From positions 88,511 through 152,510 of the forward strand of contig JAHFDP010000001.1 of the NCBI GenBank assembly GCA_023248955.1: a DNA stretch of 64,000 nucleotides, in the 5' to 3' direction. Every line of letters begins with the position of its first letter. Position 1 is the stretch's first letter. This DNA comes from Deltaproteobacteria bacterium. GTDB taxonomy: Bacteria; Myxococcota; Myxococcia; Myxococcales; JAHFDP01. The notes under the pieces are model-generated. The model worked only from the letters and a program-made list of their open reading frames with translations, did not search any database and was not told the origin of the DNA. The translations under genes and the position numbers were made by a program. Shown here in pieces: positions 1 through 7,808 of this stretch.

Positions 1-1689
1 CCAGGCGGTATCCAGCGGCGGCGCTGCCAGCGCAACGGCCACCTCCAAAAGTTTCCCCCGCCGAAAAACATGCAGCCCCACCCTACTTCCCGGTAACCGG
101 GCCAGCAGCCGCTCCTCCGCGTTGCGCGCATCCACACGAAATCCATCCACCGCGACGAGCTCATCGCCGGCCGACAACCCCGCCGCCGAGGCAGGCGACC
201 TGGGCAGCACGACCGCAAACCGAAGCGAATGGCCTTCGCTCTTCAACTCCGCGCCGAGCCAAGCCCGCGGCTCTTCGCGCTCACGCTCTTCCGGATCGTG
301 CTTAGGCGGGCGCCCACCTTTGTCCTTGGCGTTTTGCTGCACGCGCAGCCCGAGCCGCAACCCCATCCCGGCGAGCGCGCCTGCGATGTCCAGCTCCTCC
401 GTCGAGCGCAACGCACGGTCGAAAAAAGCGCGCAGATCCACGCCCGCCACTTCGCTCGCCGCCTGCTCCACGGCGTCCTCGGGCATTCCCAGACCGCGCG
501 CACCGAAGCGTTCCCACAACAGCCGCATCACGTCGTCGAGCGATCGCGCGCGATTGCTGACTTGACGAATTGTCAAGTCGAGCAGCAGCCCCACGATGCT
601 GCCCTTCAAGTAGTAAGAAATCTGCACGCCGGGTGACTGCTCGTCCGCACGGTAATATTTGATCCAAGCATCGAACGAAGCATCGGCCAGCGGCTGCACC
701 AGACGCCCCGGCGTGCGTAGAAGCTGCGTGATGCGCTCGCCCCAGATTTCAAACGCGCGCTGGTCGCTGATCAGACCGGCGCGCCGCACGGTCGACACCT
801 CGTAAAAACTGGTCAGCCCCTCCATGGCCCACAAAAGGCGCGTGTAGCACTCGCGCGTGTAGTCGTAAGGCTCGAACGCGGCGGGCTTGATGCGCTTGAC
901 GTTCCAGAGGTGAAACGCCTCGTGCGCCGCGAGGAGAAGCAGATCTTCGTAGGCCACCGCCGTGCGAAAAGCGCCACGGGTCGAGAGAAGCGCGCAGCTG
1001 GCACGATGCTCGAGTCCGCCGCGCGCGCGCTCGTCCAGCATCAGGATAAAAACGTAGCGCTGGTAGGGAAGCCCGCCGAAGAGCTGCGCCTGCACCTCGA
1101 GAATCCGCGCCAGATCCGCCGTCAACCGCGCCGGCTCCGTAGCTCCCTCTGCTTCACCCCAAATCCAGAGTTCATGCGGGACACCGCGAACGGAAAAGTA
1201 CGCCGGCGTGATCGGCGCTAGATGAATCGGGGAATCTGCCAGCTCGTCGTAGTCCGTCGCCAGAAGCGCACCCGACTCGAGCGGAAGCGCGCAGGCCGTG
1301 TTCCATCCTGGCGGCGCGCGCACGGTCAGTCGACACGCTTCTTGGCGACGTCCTTCGAGATAGGGCAGCGCCGCGGCGGGATTGACGAAGGCGTGCGTCG
1401 CGTCAACGTGGTTCGTTCGCACGGTCAGATCGTTCGCATAGAGCGCGTAGCGGATTCGAATCGCGCCGGCCTCGGGAACAATCCGCCAGCGGTCTTTGGC
1501 GAGCTTTTCCGCCGCGCCCACTTCGGCCCGCAGCCACTGCACGTGCCGCGCATGCTCGCGGACGAGATAGCTGCCGGGCGTCCACGTCGGAAAAATCAGC
1601 TCGAGTGGCGCCGAAACGTCGCGAGCGACGACTTCGACTTCGACCAGATGGGCAGCGGGGTCAGAGACCGCGAGGGTGTAGTCGATCAT
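1..1689 (-). CDS. M61 family glycyl aminopeptidase with C-terminal PDZ domain (partial, 3' end outside window)
   Basis: Reading the minus strand from the ATG at 1687-1689 gives an uninterrupted frame to the left edge, about 563 residues. Near residue 256 it has HEAFHLWNVKRIKP, the M61 zinc motif (HExxH with the WNVKRI extension). An N-terminal M61 beta domain precedes it, and a PDZ domain lies at about residues 485-540 (SPASAAGLSAGDELVAVDG). The family consists of metallo-aminopeptidases related to glycyl aminopeptidase, usually 580-630 residues, so only the C-terminal tip is missing. No signal peptide is visible, so it is probably cytoplasmic. The lytic transglycosylase gene lies just upstream on the same strand, its stop 11 bp before this start. 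Confidence 0.9.
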   Translation of the reverse strand, partial: MIDYTLAVSDPAAHLVEVEVVARDVSAPLELIFPTWTPGSYLVREHARHVQWLRAEVGAAEKLAKDRWRIVPEAGAIRIRYALYANDLTVRTNHVDATHAFVNPAAALPYLEGRRQEACRLTVRAPPGWNTACALPLESGALLATDYDELADSPIHLAPITPAYFSVRGVPHELWIWGEAEGATEPARLTADLARILEVQAQLFGGLPYQRYVFILMLDERARGGLEHRASCALLSTRGAFRTAVAYEDLLLLAAHEAFHLWNVKRIKPAAFEPYDYTRECYTRLLWAMEGLTSFYEVSTVRRAGLISDQRAFEIWGERITQLLRTPGRLVQPLADASFDAWIKYYRADEQSPGVQISYYLKGSIVGLLLDLTIRQVSNRARSLDDVMRLLWERFGARGLGMPEDAVEQAASEVAGVDLRAFFDRALRSTEELDIAGALAGMGLRLGLRVQQNAKDKGGRPPKHDPEEREREEPRAWLGAELKSEGHSLRFAVVLPRSPASAAGLSAGDELVAVDGFRVDARNAEERLLARLPGSRVGLHVFRRGKLLEVAVALAAPPLDTAW

Positions 1690-1700
1690 TCCCCCGTTTA

Positions 1701-2294
1701 TTACGCCGCGGGAAGTAGCTTCAAGCGGCGATATTCCCGCTCCACTGCTCTCGGGTAATCGCGCCATCCGTCGGGCAACTGCCCGGCACGCACTCGCCGC
1801 GCCAGCCGATTGGGGCCAGCGTTGTAGGCGATAAGTGCCAATTCGCGAGAACCGAAACGCGTTTCCAACCTTTTCACGTAACGAACCGCGATGCGCACAT
1901 CGAGCGCCGCATCGCCAGCGCCGAGCGGCGACCCGCGCAAGTCCGCCTCGTGGCCGACGACCCAGGCCTCGGTGGACGGCCTAATCTGCATCAAACCACG
2001 GGCGCCGCGCTCTGAAACCGCATGGCGAAATTGGCTCTCGACGCGCATGATGGCCAGAATGAAAAACGGGTCGTAACCGGCCCGGCTGGCCTCGGAGGAG
2101 ACCGCATCGGCGACACGGGCCTGTTCGTCCCGGTGCAGCCGCGGAGCCAAGCGCCCCATGAGTTTGGCGTTCACGGCCGGACGCAAGGCGACCACAGGCA
2201 ACAGACGTGGAGGTGGCGGCGAGATTGGCGCCTCAACCAGCGGGTTGGCGACCAACATCAAACCGGCGAGCAAAACGAACGGTCCAGTCCTCAT
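1701..2294 (-). CDS. Lytic transglycosylase, SLT domain (exported)
   Basis: This 197-residue protein starts with a hydrophobic export signal (about residues 1-22) followed by a Pro-rich stretch. An SLT/goose-lysozyme fold covers about residues 70-190. The three family blocks are present: IMRVESQF with the catalytic Glu, ARGLMQI, and IAYNAGP. Such enzymes cleave peptidoglycan glycan strands between MurNAc and GlcNAc with 1,6-anhydro product formation, in the periplasm. It precedes the M61 peptidase gene on the same strand with a very short gap, so they may be co-transcribed. Function is firm at family level; the subclass is not resolved. Confidence 0.9.
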   Translation of the reverse strand: MRTGPFVLLAGLMLVANPLVEAPISPPPPRLLPVVALRPAVNAKLMGRLAPRLHRDEQARVADAVSSEASRAGYDPFFILAIMRVESQFRHAVSERGARGLMQIRPSTEAWVVGHEADLRGSPLGAGDAALDVRIAVRYVKRLETRFGSRELALIAYNAGPNRLARRVRAGQLPDGWRDYPRAVEREYRRLKLLPAA

Positions 2295-2430
2295 CGGGCA
2301 CCTCGGCTACAAGGGGCGTCCTGTACGGGGCTAGAAACAGTGCAAGAAGCGAGCTCAAGCCCTTCGAACCGAAATGAATACCGGCCTTCGAGCGCTTTGT
2401 CGCCTGCAAGAACAGCGAGTTGTAGACTAT

Positions 2431-2835
2431 TTAACTATTCATCGTGACGCGCCGCGCCACCTTCCCGATGGAGTGTTGAAGTCGCTCTAGGTCGGTTCCG
2501 ATGGAGTCTAGCTGCTCCTGTGTAGCCGTATTGAGGGCGGACAACGCCTTCTGCGACACGGTGTCCAGGCGCCCAATGACCTGGCGTCGGATGCCCTCGG
2601 CCTTGTCGCCAAGCTCATTGCGCCGCCGCCAGAGCTTGCCCATACGCCGCATCGAATCGCTCCGCTCCACACGCGCCAAGAGCTGATCGATCTCGGAACG
2701 GGTTAGCTTTTCGCTCCGCCCGACCAGCTCAGTGAAGGCCTTGCGCGCATCACTCTCCAACGCGAAGAGCCGCGACTGGGCTGCGTTGACCCAGCTTGGG
2801 GATTTGGTTGCCGCTTCGGTCGACTGCGTTTCCAT
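2431..2835 (-). CDS. Small helical protein, phasin-like or coiled-coil (unknown function)
   Basis: This 134-residue protein has no export signal, no Cys, and is almost entirely charged amphipathic helix. A good ribosome site (AAGGAG) lies just before the ATG. The spacing of Leu/Ile/Val and the length are reminiscent of phasins or poly(hydroxyalkanoate) granule-associated proteins (paired helices such as ESDARKAFTELVGRSEKL), but no decisive motif is seen. No polyhydroxyalkanoate synthase gene is in the window to support that reading. Treat it as a helical hypothetical protein. It is monocistronic by spacing, with 136 bp to the transglycosylase gene downstream. Confidence 0.6.
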   Translation of the reverse strand: METQSTEAATKSPSWVNAAQSRLFALESDARKAFTELVGRSEKLTRSEIDQLLARVERSDSMRRMGKLWRRRNELGDKAEGIRRQVIGRLDTVSQKALSALNTATQEQLDSIGTDLERLQHSIGKVARRVTMNS

Positions 2836-2914
2836 GGCTTGCTCCTTGAGGATTCCAAGGGAAGTATAACGCGGTGAGTCATGATGTCAAGGCAAGCCAG
2901 GCTCGTTCGTGAAT

Positions 2915-3916
2915 CTACGGTCCAGACAGCCCCGACTCAATCCGCCGTGCCGTCGCTGGGCCGCCATAGATAAATCCGGTGTAGATTTGGACCAGCGAAG
3001 CCCCGGCGTCGAAATAGGCCTTCGCATCGGCAGCGGTTTCGATTCCACCGCATCCGATCAGCACCGCCCGACCAGCCACCCGCGCCGCAACTTTTTTGAA
3101 CGTCGCCAGCGCGAGCGGACGGAGTGGTGCACCAGAGAGTCCTCCAGTTTCCGAGGCGGAAATCGGACGGGCCACCGTTGTATTACAAGCGATCAGTCCG
3201 GCCGCACCCGCGTCGAGCGCTGCCCGGCAGGCTTCATCGATTCCACGATCGTCGAGATCGGGAGAGAGCTTCACCAGCACTGGACGGCCGGATGCGGAGG
3301 CGCGCACCGCCTGGACGATTTCCGTAAGCGGCGCCGCGGCGGCAAGATCGCGCAGGCCGGGCGTATTGGGCGAGGAGACGTTGACAGCCACGTAGGCCGC
3401 ATGCGGAGCGAGCAGCCGTGCGGCTGCGGCGTAGTCTTCTGCGGCGCGGGCGGCCGGCGTGTCTCTGTTTTTGCCGACGTTGATGCCGATCGGAATGGGC
3501 GAAGGTCCAAGGCGCGCCAAGCGATCGGCAACGATTTGGGCACCGTCGTTGTTGAAGCCCAGTCGATTGACCAACGCACGCTCGTGGGGAATCCGAAAAA
3601 TTCGGGGGCGCGGATTGCCCGGTTGCGGCCGCGGTGTGACCGTGCCGATTTCCACGAAACCGAAACCGAGGCGCGCCAGCCCAGGCCAAACGCAAGCGCC
3701 TTTGTCGAAACCCGCGGCGAGGCCGACGGGCGACGGAAAATCGATACCGAGCACGCGGCGCGCCAGAGGACCCGGTGTGCGCGGCGGTGCCGATTGAGAA
3801 AACGCCAGGTAGCGAATGGCCAAATCGTGCGCCAACTCGGGGTCCAGGTGAAAGAAGAGCGAGCGAAGGAGATCGTACACGGCGCGTAGATGACCAGAAA
3901 AGTCGGCCTTTTTCAA
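2915..3916 (-). CDS. pyrD: Dihydroorotate dehydrogenase, class 2 (quinone-dependent)
   Basis: This 333-residue protein oxidises dihydroorotate to orotate in pyrimidine synthesis, using FMN and passing electrons to quinone at the inner membrane. The N-terminal helical extension (LLRSLFFHLDPELAHDLA) typical of class 2 enzymes is present, followed by VGLAAGFDKGA, the catalytic Ser region VNVSSPNTPGLR near residue 180, and IGCGGIETAADA near the phosphate-binding end. Length is normal for the family. It is the last gene of a tight run with rimI (5-bp gap) and the surA-like gene upstream. Confidence 0.96.
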   Translation of the reverse strand: MKKADFSGHLRAVYDLLRSLFFHLDPELAHDLAIRYLAFSQSAPPRTPGPLARRVLGIDFPSPVGLAAGFDKGACVWPGLARLGFGFVEIGTVTPRPQPGNPRPRIFRIPHERALVNRLGFNNDGAQIVADRLARLGPSPIPIGINVGKNRDTPAARAAEDYAAAARLLAPHAAYVAVNVSSPNTPGLRDLAAAAPLTEIVQAVRASASGRPVLVKLSPDLDDRGIDEACRAALDAGAAGLIACNTTVARPISASETGGLSGAPLRPLALATFKKVAARVAGRAVLIGCGGIETAADAKAYFDAGASLVQIYTGFIYGGPATARRIESGLSGP

Positions 3917-3921
3917 AATCG

Positions 3922-4404
3922 CTACAAATTTCTGGTCATCACCACGGCGTCTTCATTTTCGTCCGCGTAGTACTTGGCTCGAATCCCCACCGCGTGAAAT
4001 CCGGCCTGCCGATAGAGCGAAAGTGCGGCCTCGTTGCTGCGGCGCGCTTCGAGCGTGAGCATCGAGGCATTGGCTGCGCGCGCGCGCGCGATGACTTCCT
4101 CGAGCAGAAGTCGCGCAATGCCGCGGCGGCGTTCCTTCGGGTGCGTGGCGACATTGAGTATATGCACCTCGTCGTAAACGAGCCAGTAGATCACAAATCC
4201 GACGATGCGCTCACCCGCGCCCTCGGCCGCGGCGAGCGGCTCCACCAGGACCAAGATAGTTGACCAGTCATGGTCAAGTTCGCGGCGAAACAACTCCGTC
4301 GACCAAGGATGCGCGAAGGCCACAACCTCGATGGCCATCACCTCCTCCAAATCGGAGAGGCGCATGCGGCGCACTTCGTAGCGCGGGCGCGGACGAACGG
4401 CCAC
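3922..4404 (-). CDS. rimI: GNAT N-acetyltransferase, RimI-like (ribosomal protein S18 alanine acetyltransferase family)
   Basis: This 160-residue protein has the GNAT fold: an RRMRLSDLEEVMAIE start, LNVATHPKERRRGIARLL (acetyl-CoA pyrophosphate loop, R/QxxGxA type), ARRSNEAALSLYRQAGF and a C-terminal Tyr-rich strand (AKYYADENEDAVVM). These match RimI proteins, which acetylate protein N-termini. A GTG start is used; GGAGG lies within the end of the preceding gene, so translation is probably coupled. An alternative Met is 13 residues in. Other GNAT substrates cannot be excluded. Confidence 0.85.
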   Translation of the reverse strand: MAVRPRPRYEVRRMRLSDLEEVMAIEVVAFAHPWSTELFRRELDHDWSTILVLVEPLAAAEGAGERIVGFVIYWLVYDEVHILNVATHPKERRRGIARLLLEEVIARARAANASMLTLEARRSNEAALSLYRQAGFHAVGIRAKYYADENEDAVVMTRNL

Positions 4405-4408
4405 GGAC

Positions 4409-5044
4409 TCAACTACCTCCTAAATCGTCAATGATGCGCACGTCCGCTTTGTGGCGCAGGGCTTCGGTGAGCTCTTCGGCGAGCTTCTTGAAATGTTCGC
4501 GCGTGAGGAGCGCACGCGCGACCTCGCGAGCAGCGGCGGCCGACGTTCCGCGAAGGAGATCCGGATGCGCGTGCAGATAGGCATCGATGTCGGGATCGTG
4601 CACGCGCGAAGCGAGACGGAACCGCCCCTCGAGGTACCGCTGCGCGCGCAAATCGCGAACGAAGAGCGTGGCGAGATCCTGCTCGGTAACATCTTGCGCG
4701 GAGAGAAATGCCGCGTAGGCCGCGCGCGTGGGAAATCGTCCGATGAGCAGCGCCATGGCCTCTTCGACATCCTTCCCATCGACCGGTGGAATGTGCAGGC
4801 GATCGGCGTCGGCGGCGAGAACCTCTTCGTCGATGACCTGCCGCAAACCCGCTGCCAGCGCGGCTTTTCCGAGTGCGCTGTGCGCTGCGTCGAGACCACC
4901 ACCGAGGATCAGTTGCACGCGCGTTTCGAGATCGACGTCGGAAAGTGTGATGGTGCGTTGATCAACGACGGCCACGACTTCGTCAGCCAACTGCGGCGCA
5001 GCGGCAGCGAGGCAGAGGACGAAAAGGAGCACCCAACGGAACAC
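4409..5044 (-). CDS. SurA N-terminal-domain-like periplasmic chaperone, lacking PPIase domains
   Basis: From the GTG at 5042-5044 the protein is 211 residues: a signal peptide (FRWVLLFVLCLAAAAPQ), then DEVVAVVDQRTITLSDVDLE, the signature opening of SurA/PpiC-type folding factors, then a helical N-core domain. No parvulin rotamase domain follows, so it is a chaperone-type short form. The reading frame stays open far upstream to 5428, but that part crosses a palindromic element and has no signal sequence, so the GTG just before the signal peptide is the sensible start. It is first in the run with rimI and pyrD (4- and 5-bp gaps). Confidence 0.75.
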   Translation of the reverse strand: MFRWVLLFVLCLAAAAPQLADEVVAVVDQRTITLSDVDLETRVQLILGGGLDAAHSALGKAALAAGLRQVIDEEVLAADADRLHIPPVDGKDVEEAMALLIGRFPTRAAYAAFLSAQDVTEQDLATLFVRDLRAQRYLEGRFRLASRVHDPDIDAYLHAHPDLLRGTSAAAAREVARALLTREHFKKLAEELTEALRHKADVRIIDDLGGS

Positions 5045-5068
5045 GCCACCATTGTAGCGGAGGCGCCC

Positions 5069-5320
5069 TAAGCCGGAAATCCACAGTTGCCGTGGTACCG
5101 AGACGGTCGAGCGCGGCTCGGATGCGAGGCGCGGACGAGGAGCCCCCGGAGGCGCACTTTTCGGTGCGCCGAGGAGGCACCGGAGGAGCCCGCTATGTGA
5201 TCGGGCGCTTCCAGCGCCACCAATCGGGCCGGCCGCGCTTTCAATATGCGCGGCAAGCACTGAAGCAGCCGGGCCGCGATCGGCCGTCGCAGGTAACGGC
5301 AATTGTGGTTTTCCGGCTAA
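5069..5320. repeat. Palindromic intergenic element, copy 1 (imperfect 29-31 bp terminal inverted repeats)
   Basis: The left end 5069-5099 (TAAGCCGGAAATCCACAG...) pairs, with a few mismatches, with the right end 5292-5320 (...TTGTGGTTTTCCGGCTAA). Inside is a perfect short hairpin, GGCGCAC-TTTTCG-GTGCGCC at about 5154-5173, flanked by GAGGAGCC blocks. The element fills most of the 347-bp spacer between the surA-like gene and dnaJ. It shares its inner motifs with 11035-11218, although the terminal arms differ in sequence. No transposase is present. It may be a MITE-like element, a structured RNA, or a transcriptional punctuation element. Confidence 0.75.
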
Positions 5321-5391
5321 GCGGGATGGGCGAATCGCGTTTTTCTGCACCCTGCTAAAGTCCGCGGAGTGCTCTCGCAATTGGAGTGAAC

Positions 5392-6345
5392 ATGGCGCGC
5401 GATCCCTACGACGTCCTCGGCGTTCCACGCGGCGCGAATGAAAAAGAGATCAAGCGCGCCTATCGCAAGCTCGCCAAAGAGCTGCATCCCGACGTCAATC
5501 CCAAAAAAGGCGCCGAGGAGAAATTCAAGGAAGTGGCGGCCGCGTTCGAGGTTTTGGGCGATCCCAAAAAACGCGCGCTCTATGACGAACTCGGCGAAGA
5601 CGCGGTAAAGATCGGATTCGATCCCGAGAAAGCACGCGCCTACCGGCAGTACCGATCGCAGAGCGGCGCGCGCGGACCGGTCTACTCCACCAACATCGGG
5701 GGCATGCCGTTCGACTTCGGCGGCGACGCGGTAAACCTCGAAGATCTTTTTGGCGGTGCCTTCGGACGCGCAGGACGGGGGCGAAGATCGCGCGGACCCA
5801 TGCCTGGCGCGGACGTGGAAGCCACGCTGGAAGTGGAACTGCGCGACGCCGTCCTCGGTGCCGAGCGGGAAATTGGTCTCACCGGTCCCAACGGCACGCA
5901 GCGACTCAAAGTAAAAATCCCACCGGGTGTGGCCGACGGATCGCGCATTCGTCTCGCTGGACAAGGAAACCCCGGCGAGCGCGGCGGACCTCCCGGGGAT
6001 CTTCTGCTCGTCACGCGCCTGTTTCCGCACGTCCTCATCACGCGCGAGGGCGACGATCTCACGTTGGAGCTCCCCATCACCGTCGCGGAGGCGATGATCG
6101 GCGGCGAAGTGAAAGCGCCGACCTTCGAAGGCCCGGTGGTGCTCACTGTTCCGCCGGGATCGCAGAGTGGAAAACGCCTTCGATTGCGCGGCCGCGGCGT
6201 GCCGCATCTCGCCGGCGGCGGTCGCGGGGACCTCTACGTTCGGCTGAGCGTGCGCGTTCCCGACGTCACCGCGCCGGGCGCTCGCGAAGCCGCGCTGGCG
6301 CTTCAGCCGCTCTACGACGATGTGCGCGCTGGCCTCATGCTATAG
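5392..6345 (+). CDS. DnaJ-type co-chaperone, type II (CbpA-like, no zinc finger)
   Basis: This 317-residue protein has an N-terminal J domain (about residues 4-68) with the HPD tripeptide in KELHPDVNP, a Gly/Arg-rich linker (about 75-145), and the two C-terminal beta-barrel substrate domains ([19 protein letters not shown] and [17 protein letters not shown]). The CxxCxGxG zinc repeats of classical DnaJ are absent. It stimulates DnaK ATPase and delivers unfolded clients in the cytoplasm. The start is the ATG preceded by TTGGAG at good spacing; a GTG two codons earlier is less likely. Confidence 0.93.
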   Translation: MARDPYDVLGVPRGANEKEIKRAYRKLAKELHPDVNPKKGAEEKFKEVAAAFEVLGDPKKRALYDELGEDAVKIGFDPEKARAYRQYRSQSGARGPVYSTNIGGMPFDFGGDAVNLEDLFGGAFGRAGRGRRSRGPMPGADVEATLEVELRDAVLGAEREIGLTGPNGTQRLKVKIPPGVADGSRIRLAGQGNPGERGGPPGDLLLVTRLFPHVLITREGDDLTLELPITVAEAMIGGEVKAPTFEGPVVLTVPPGSQSGKRLRLRGRGVPHLAGGGRGDLYVRLSVRVPDVTAPGAREAALALQPLYDDVRAGLML

Positions 6346-6356
6346 GACGAAAAACC

Positions 6357-7085
6357 ATGGGATTCCTCGACGCAATCGGACTGGGCGGCGGCACCAAAGA
6401 GCAGAAGCTCAAAACGAAGCTGTTGCAAAAATATGGGCCGCCGGAAAATCGCCAGAAGGCCATCGAGCAGCTGCGCGAGCTGGGCACCGACGAAGCACTG
6501 CGCGTTTTGTTGTTGCGCTTCACGCTGCGGGTCGAGCCGAGCATCACCGATCACGACGAAAAAAATCGGGTGATGGAGATCGTGAACGACTTTGGAGAAC
6601 GGTCGGTTCCCGCGCTGAAAGAATTTCTGGCTGAGCGTGATGAAGTGGCGTTTGCGATCACCGCACTGAGCGAGCTCGTCGACGAAGCCGCGGTGGTAAG
6701 TGCCGCTTGCGACGTGCTCGACAAAGAGGCCAACACGCATGTGCGTGATCCGGAAAAGCGCGTCCAGCTCATGCGCCATCTGCGCGATCACAAGCATGAA
6801 CGCATCGTGCCCACATGTCTGCCGTTCGTCGGGGATCTGGCCGACGACGTGAAGCTCGCCGCGTTGGAGGCCATCACGGCGCAAGGTGCCGATGAGCGTG
6901 GACGGGAGACGATTATCAACGCGCTGATCGCGGCGCACGGGGAGTCGAACAACCGCGTCCGCGAAACGGCGGCCACGGCGTTGGAGCAGACGGGGCTTCT
7001 GGTGACGGGGTTTCGTCCGAAGGTCGAGGCAGCGCTGCCGGTGGGATTCGTGGTGGATCGCGAGGGACGCGTGAAGAAGAAGTAG
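6357..7085 (+). CDS. HEAT-repeat-like alpha-helical protein
   Basis: This 242-residue cytoplasmic protein begins MGFLDAIGLGGG and consists of repeated helical pairs typical of HEAT/Armadillo proteins (AIEQLRELGTDEALRVLL, ALKEFLAERDEVAFAITALSEL, LAALEAITAQGADERGRETI). It ends in a Lys tail (GRVKKK). Its start is 11 bp after the dnaJ stop, so the two are co-transcribed. HEAT scaffolds mediate protein binding; no enzymatic motif is visible. Similar small HEAT proteins are common in Myxococcota, but the partner is unknown. Confidence 0.8.
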   Translation: MGFLDAIGLGGGTKEQKLKTKLLQKYGPPENRQKAIEQLRELGTDEALRVLLLRFTLRVEPSITDHDEKNRVMEIVNDFGERSVPALKEFLAERDEVAFAITALSELVDEAAVVSAACDVLDKEANTHVRDPEKRVQLMRHLRDHKHERIVPTCLPFVGDLADDVKLAALEAITAQGADERGRETIINALIAAHGESNNRVRETAATALEQTGLLVTGFRPKVEAALPVGFVVDREGRVKKK

Positions 7086-7117
7086 ACAACAACTCAAGTT
7101 GCGTTTTTGTCAATTCA

Positions 7118-7744
7118 TTACATCAAGCTCGATAGCCGTCCACCGATCGCGCCCACCACCATCTCGATGGCGATTTCGTTGTTTCCACCATGCGGAATAA
7201 TGATGTCCGCGTACCGCTTGCTCGGCTCCACGAATCCCAAATGCATCGGCCGCACAGTGCGGAAATATTGATTCACCACGCTTTTGAAATCGCGGCCACG
7301 CTCGAGAATGTCGCGCTCCAAGCGCCGAATGATGCGCACGTCGTCGTCCGCATCGACGAAGATCCGCATGTCCTGCTCGAGTCGCAGCGCTTCGATCGAC
7401 AAAACCAGAATGCCCTCGACGATGAGCACGTCGCCCGCTTGGACAGGAACGGTTTCGCGCGTGCGCGTGTGCTCCGCAAAGGAGTAGACGGGCTTTTCGA
7501 CGCTGCGGCCCACTTTCAGCGCGCGGATGTGTTGGAGCAACAGCGGAACGTCGAACGCGTCCGGATGATCGAAGTTAAAAGCCTTGCGCTCCTCGAGCGG
7601 CGTGTCCGAGAGGTCGCGGTAGTAGCTGTCCTGATCGAGAAAAGCCACGCGGTGGCCGGCCAAGCTGTCGACGATGCGACGCGCGACCGTTGTCTTACCG
7701 CTCGCGGTTCCACCTGCGATTCCGATCACGAGCGGGGTGGCCAT
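7118..7744 (-). CDS. udk: Uridine kinase
   Basis: This 208-residue protein phosphorylates uridine and cytidine with ATP or GTP (pyrimidine salvage). The P-loop GGTASGKTTVARRI is at the N-terminus, then FLDQDSYYRDLS, NFDHPDAFD and a conserved VEGILVL strand, all canonical for Udk. Length matches the family. It is convergent with the HEAT gene; the 32-bp gap holds a small AACTCAAGTT hairpin followed by a T run that could end transcription of the HEAT gene. Confidence 0.96.
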   Translation of the reverse strand: MATPLVIGIAGGTASGKTTVARRIVDSLAGHRVAFLDQDSYYRDLSDTPLEERKAFNFDHPDAFDVPLLLQHIRALKVGRSVEKPVYSFAEHTRTRETVPVQAGDVLIVEGILVLSIEALRLEQDMRIFVDADDDVRIIRRLERDILERGRDFKSVVNQYFRTVRPMHLGFVEPSKRYADIIIPHGGNNEIAIEMVVGAIGGRLSSLM

Positions 7745-7808
7745 GGCGCTCCTCTACAGCAGCGTGGCACCGCGGTCTAGCGTCGAGCGCGGCGATGTCG
7801 ATTTCGCG

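Noticed and set aside
2881..2890. CATGATGTCAA resembling half of the VapB operator, before the pyrD end
   Set aside because: It is a single 11-bp match without an inverted partner, expected by chance.
2909..3889. 326-codon frame antisense to pyrD
   Set aside because: Its composition is Arg/Gly-rich shadow; pyrD on the other strand has complete family motifs.
4983..5256. Short minus-strand frames in the palindromic element that share a RRTEKCA peptide with a frame at 11025-11213
   Set aside because: The peptide similarity reflects the shared DNA core hairpin. There are no starts or export signals, and the arms differ.
5045..5428. Upstream extension of the surA-like frame
   Set aside because: It crosses the palindromic element and would bury the signal peptide about 128 residues into the protein.
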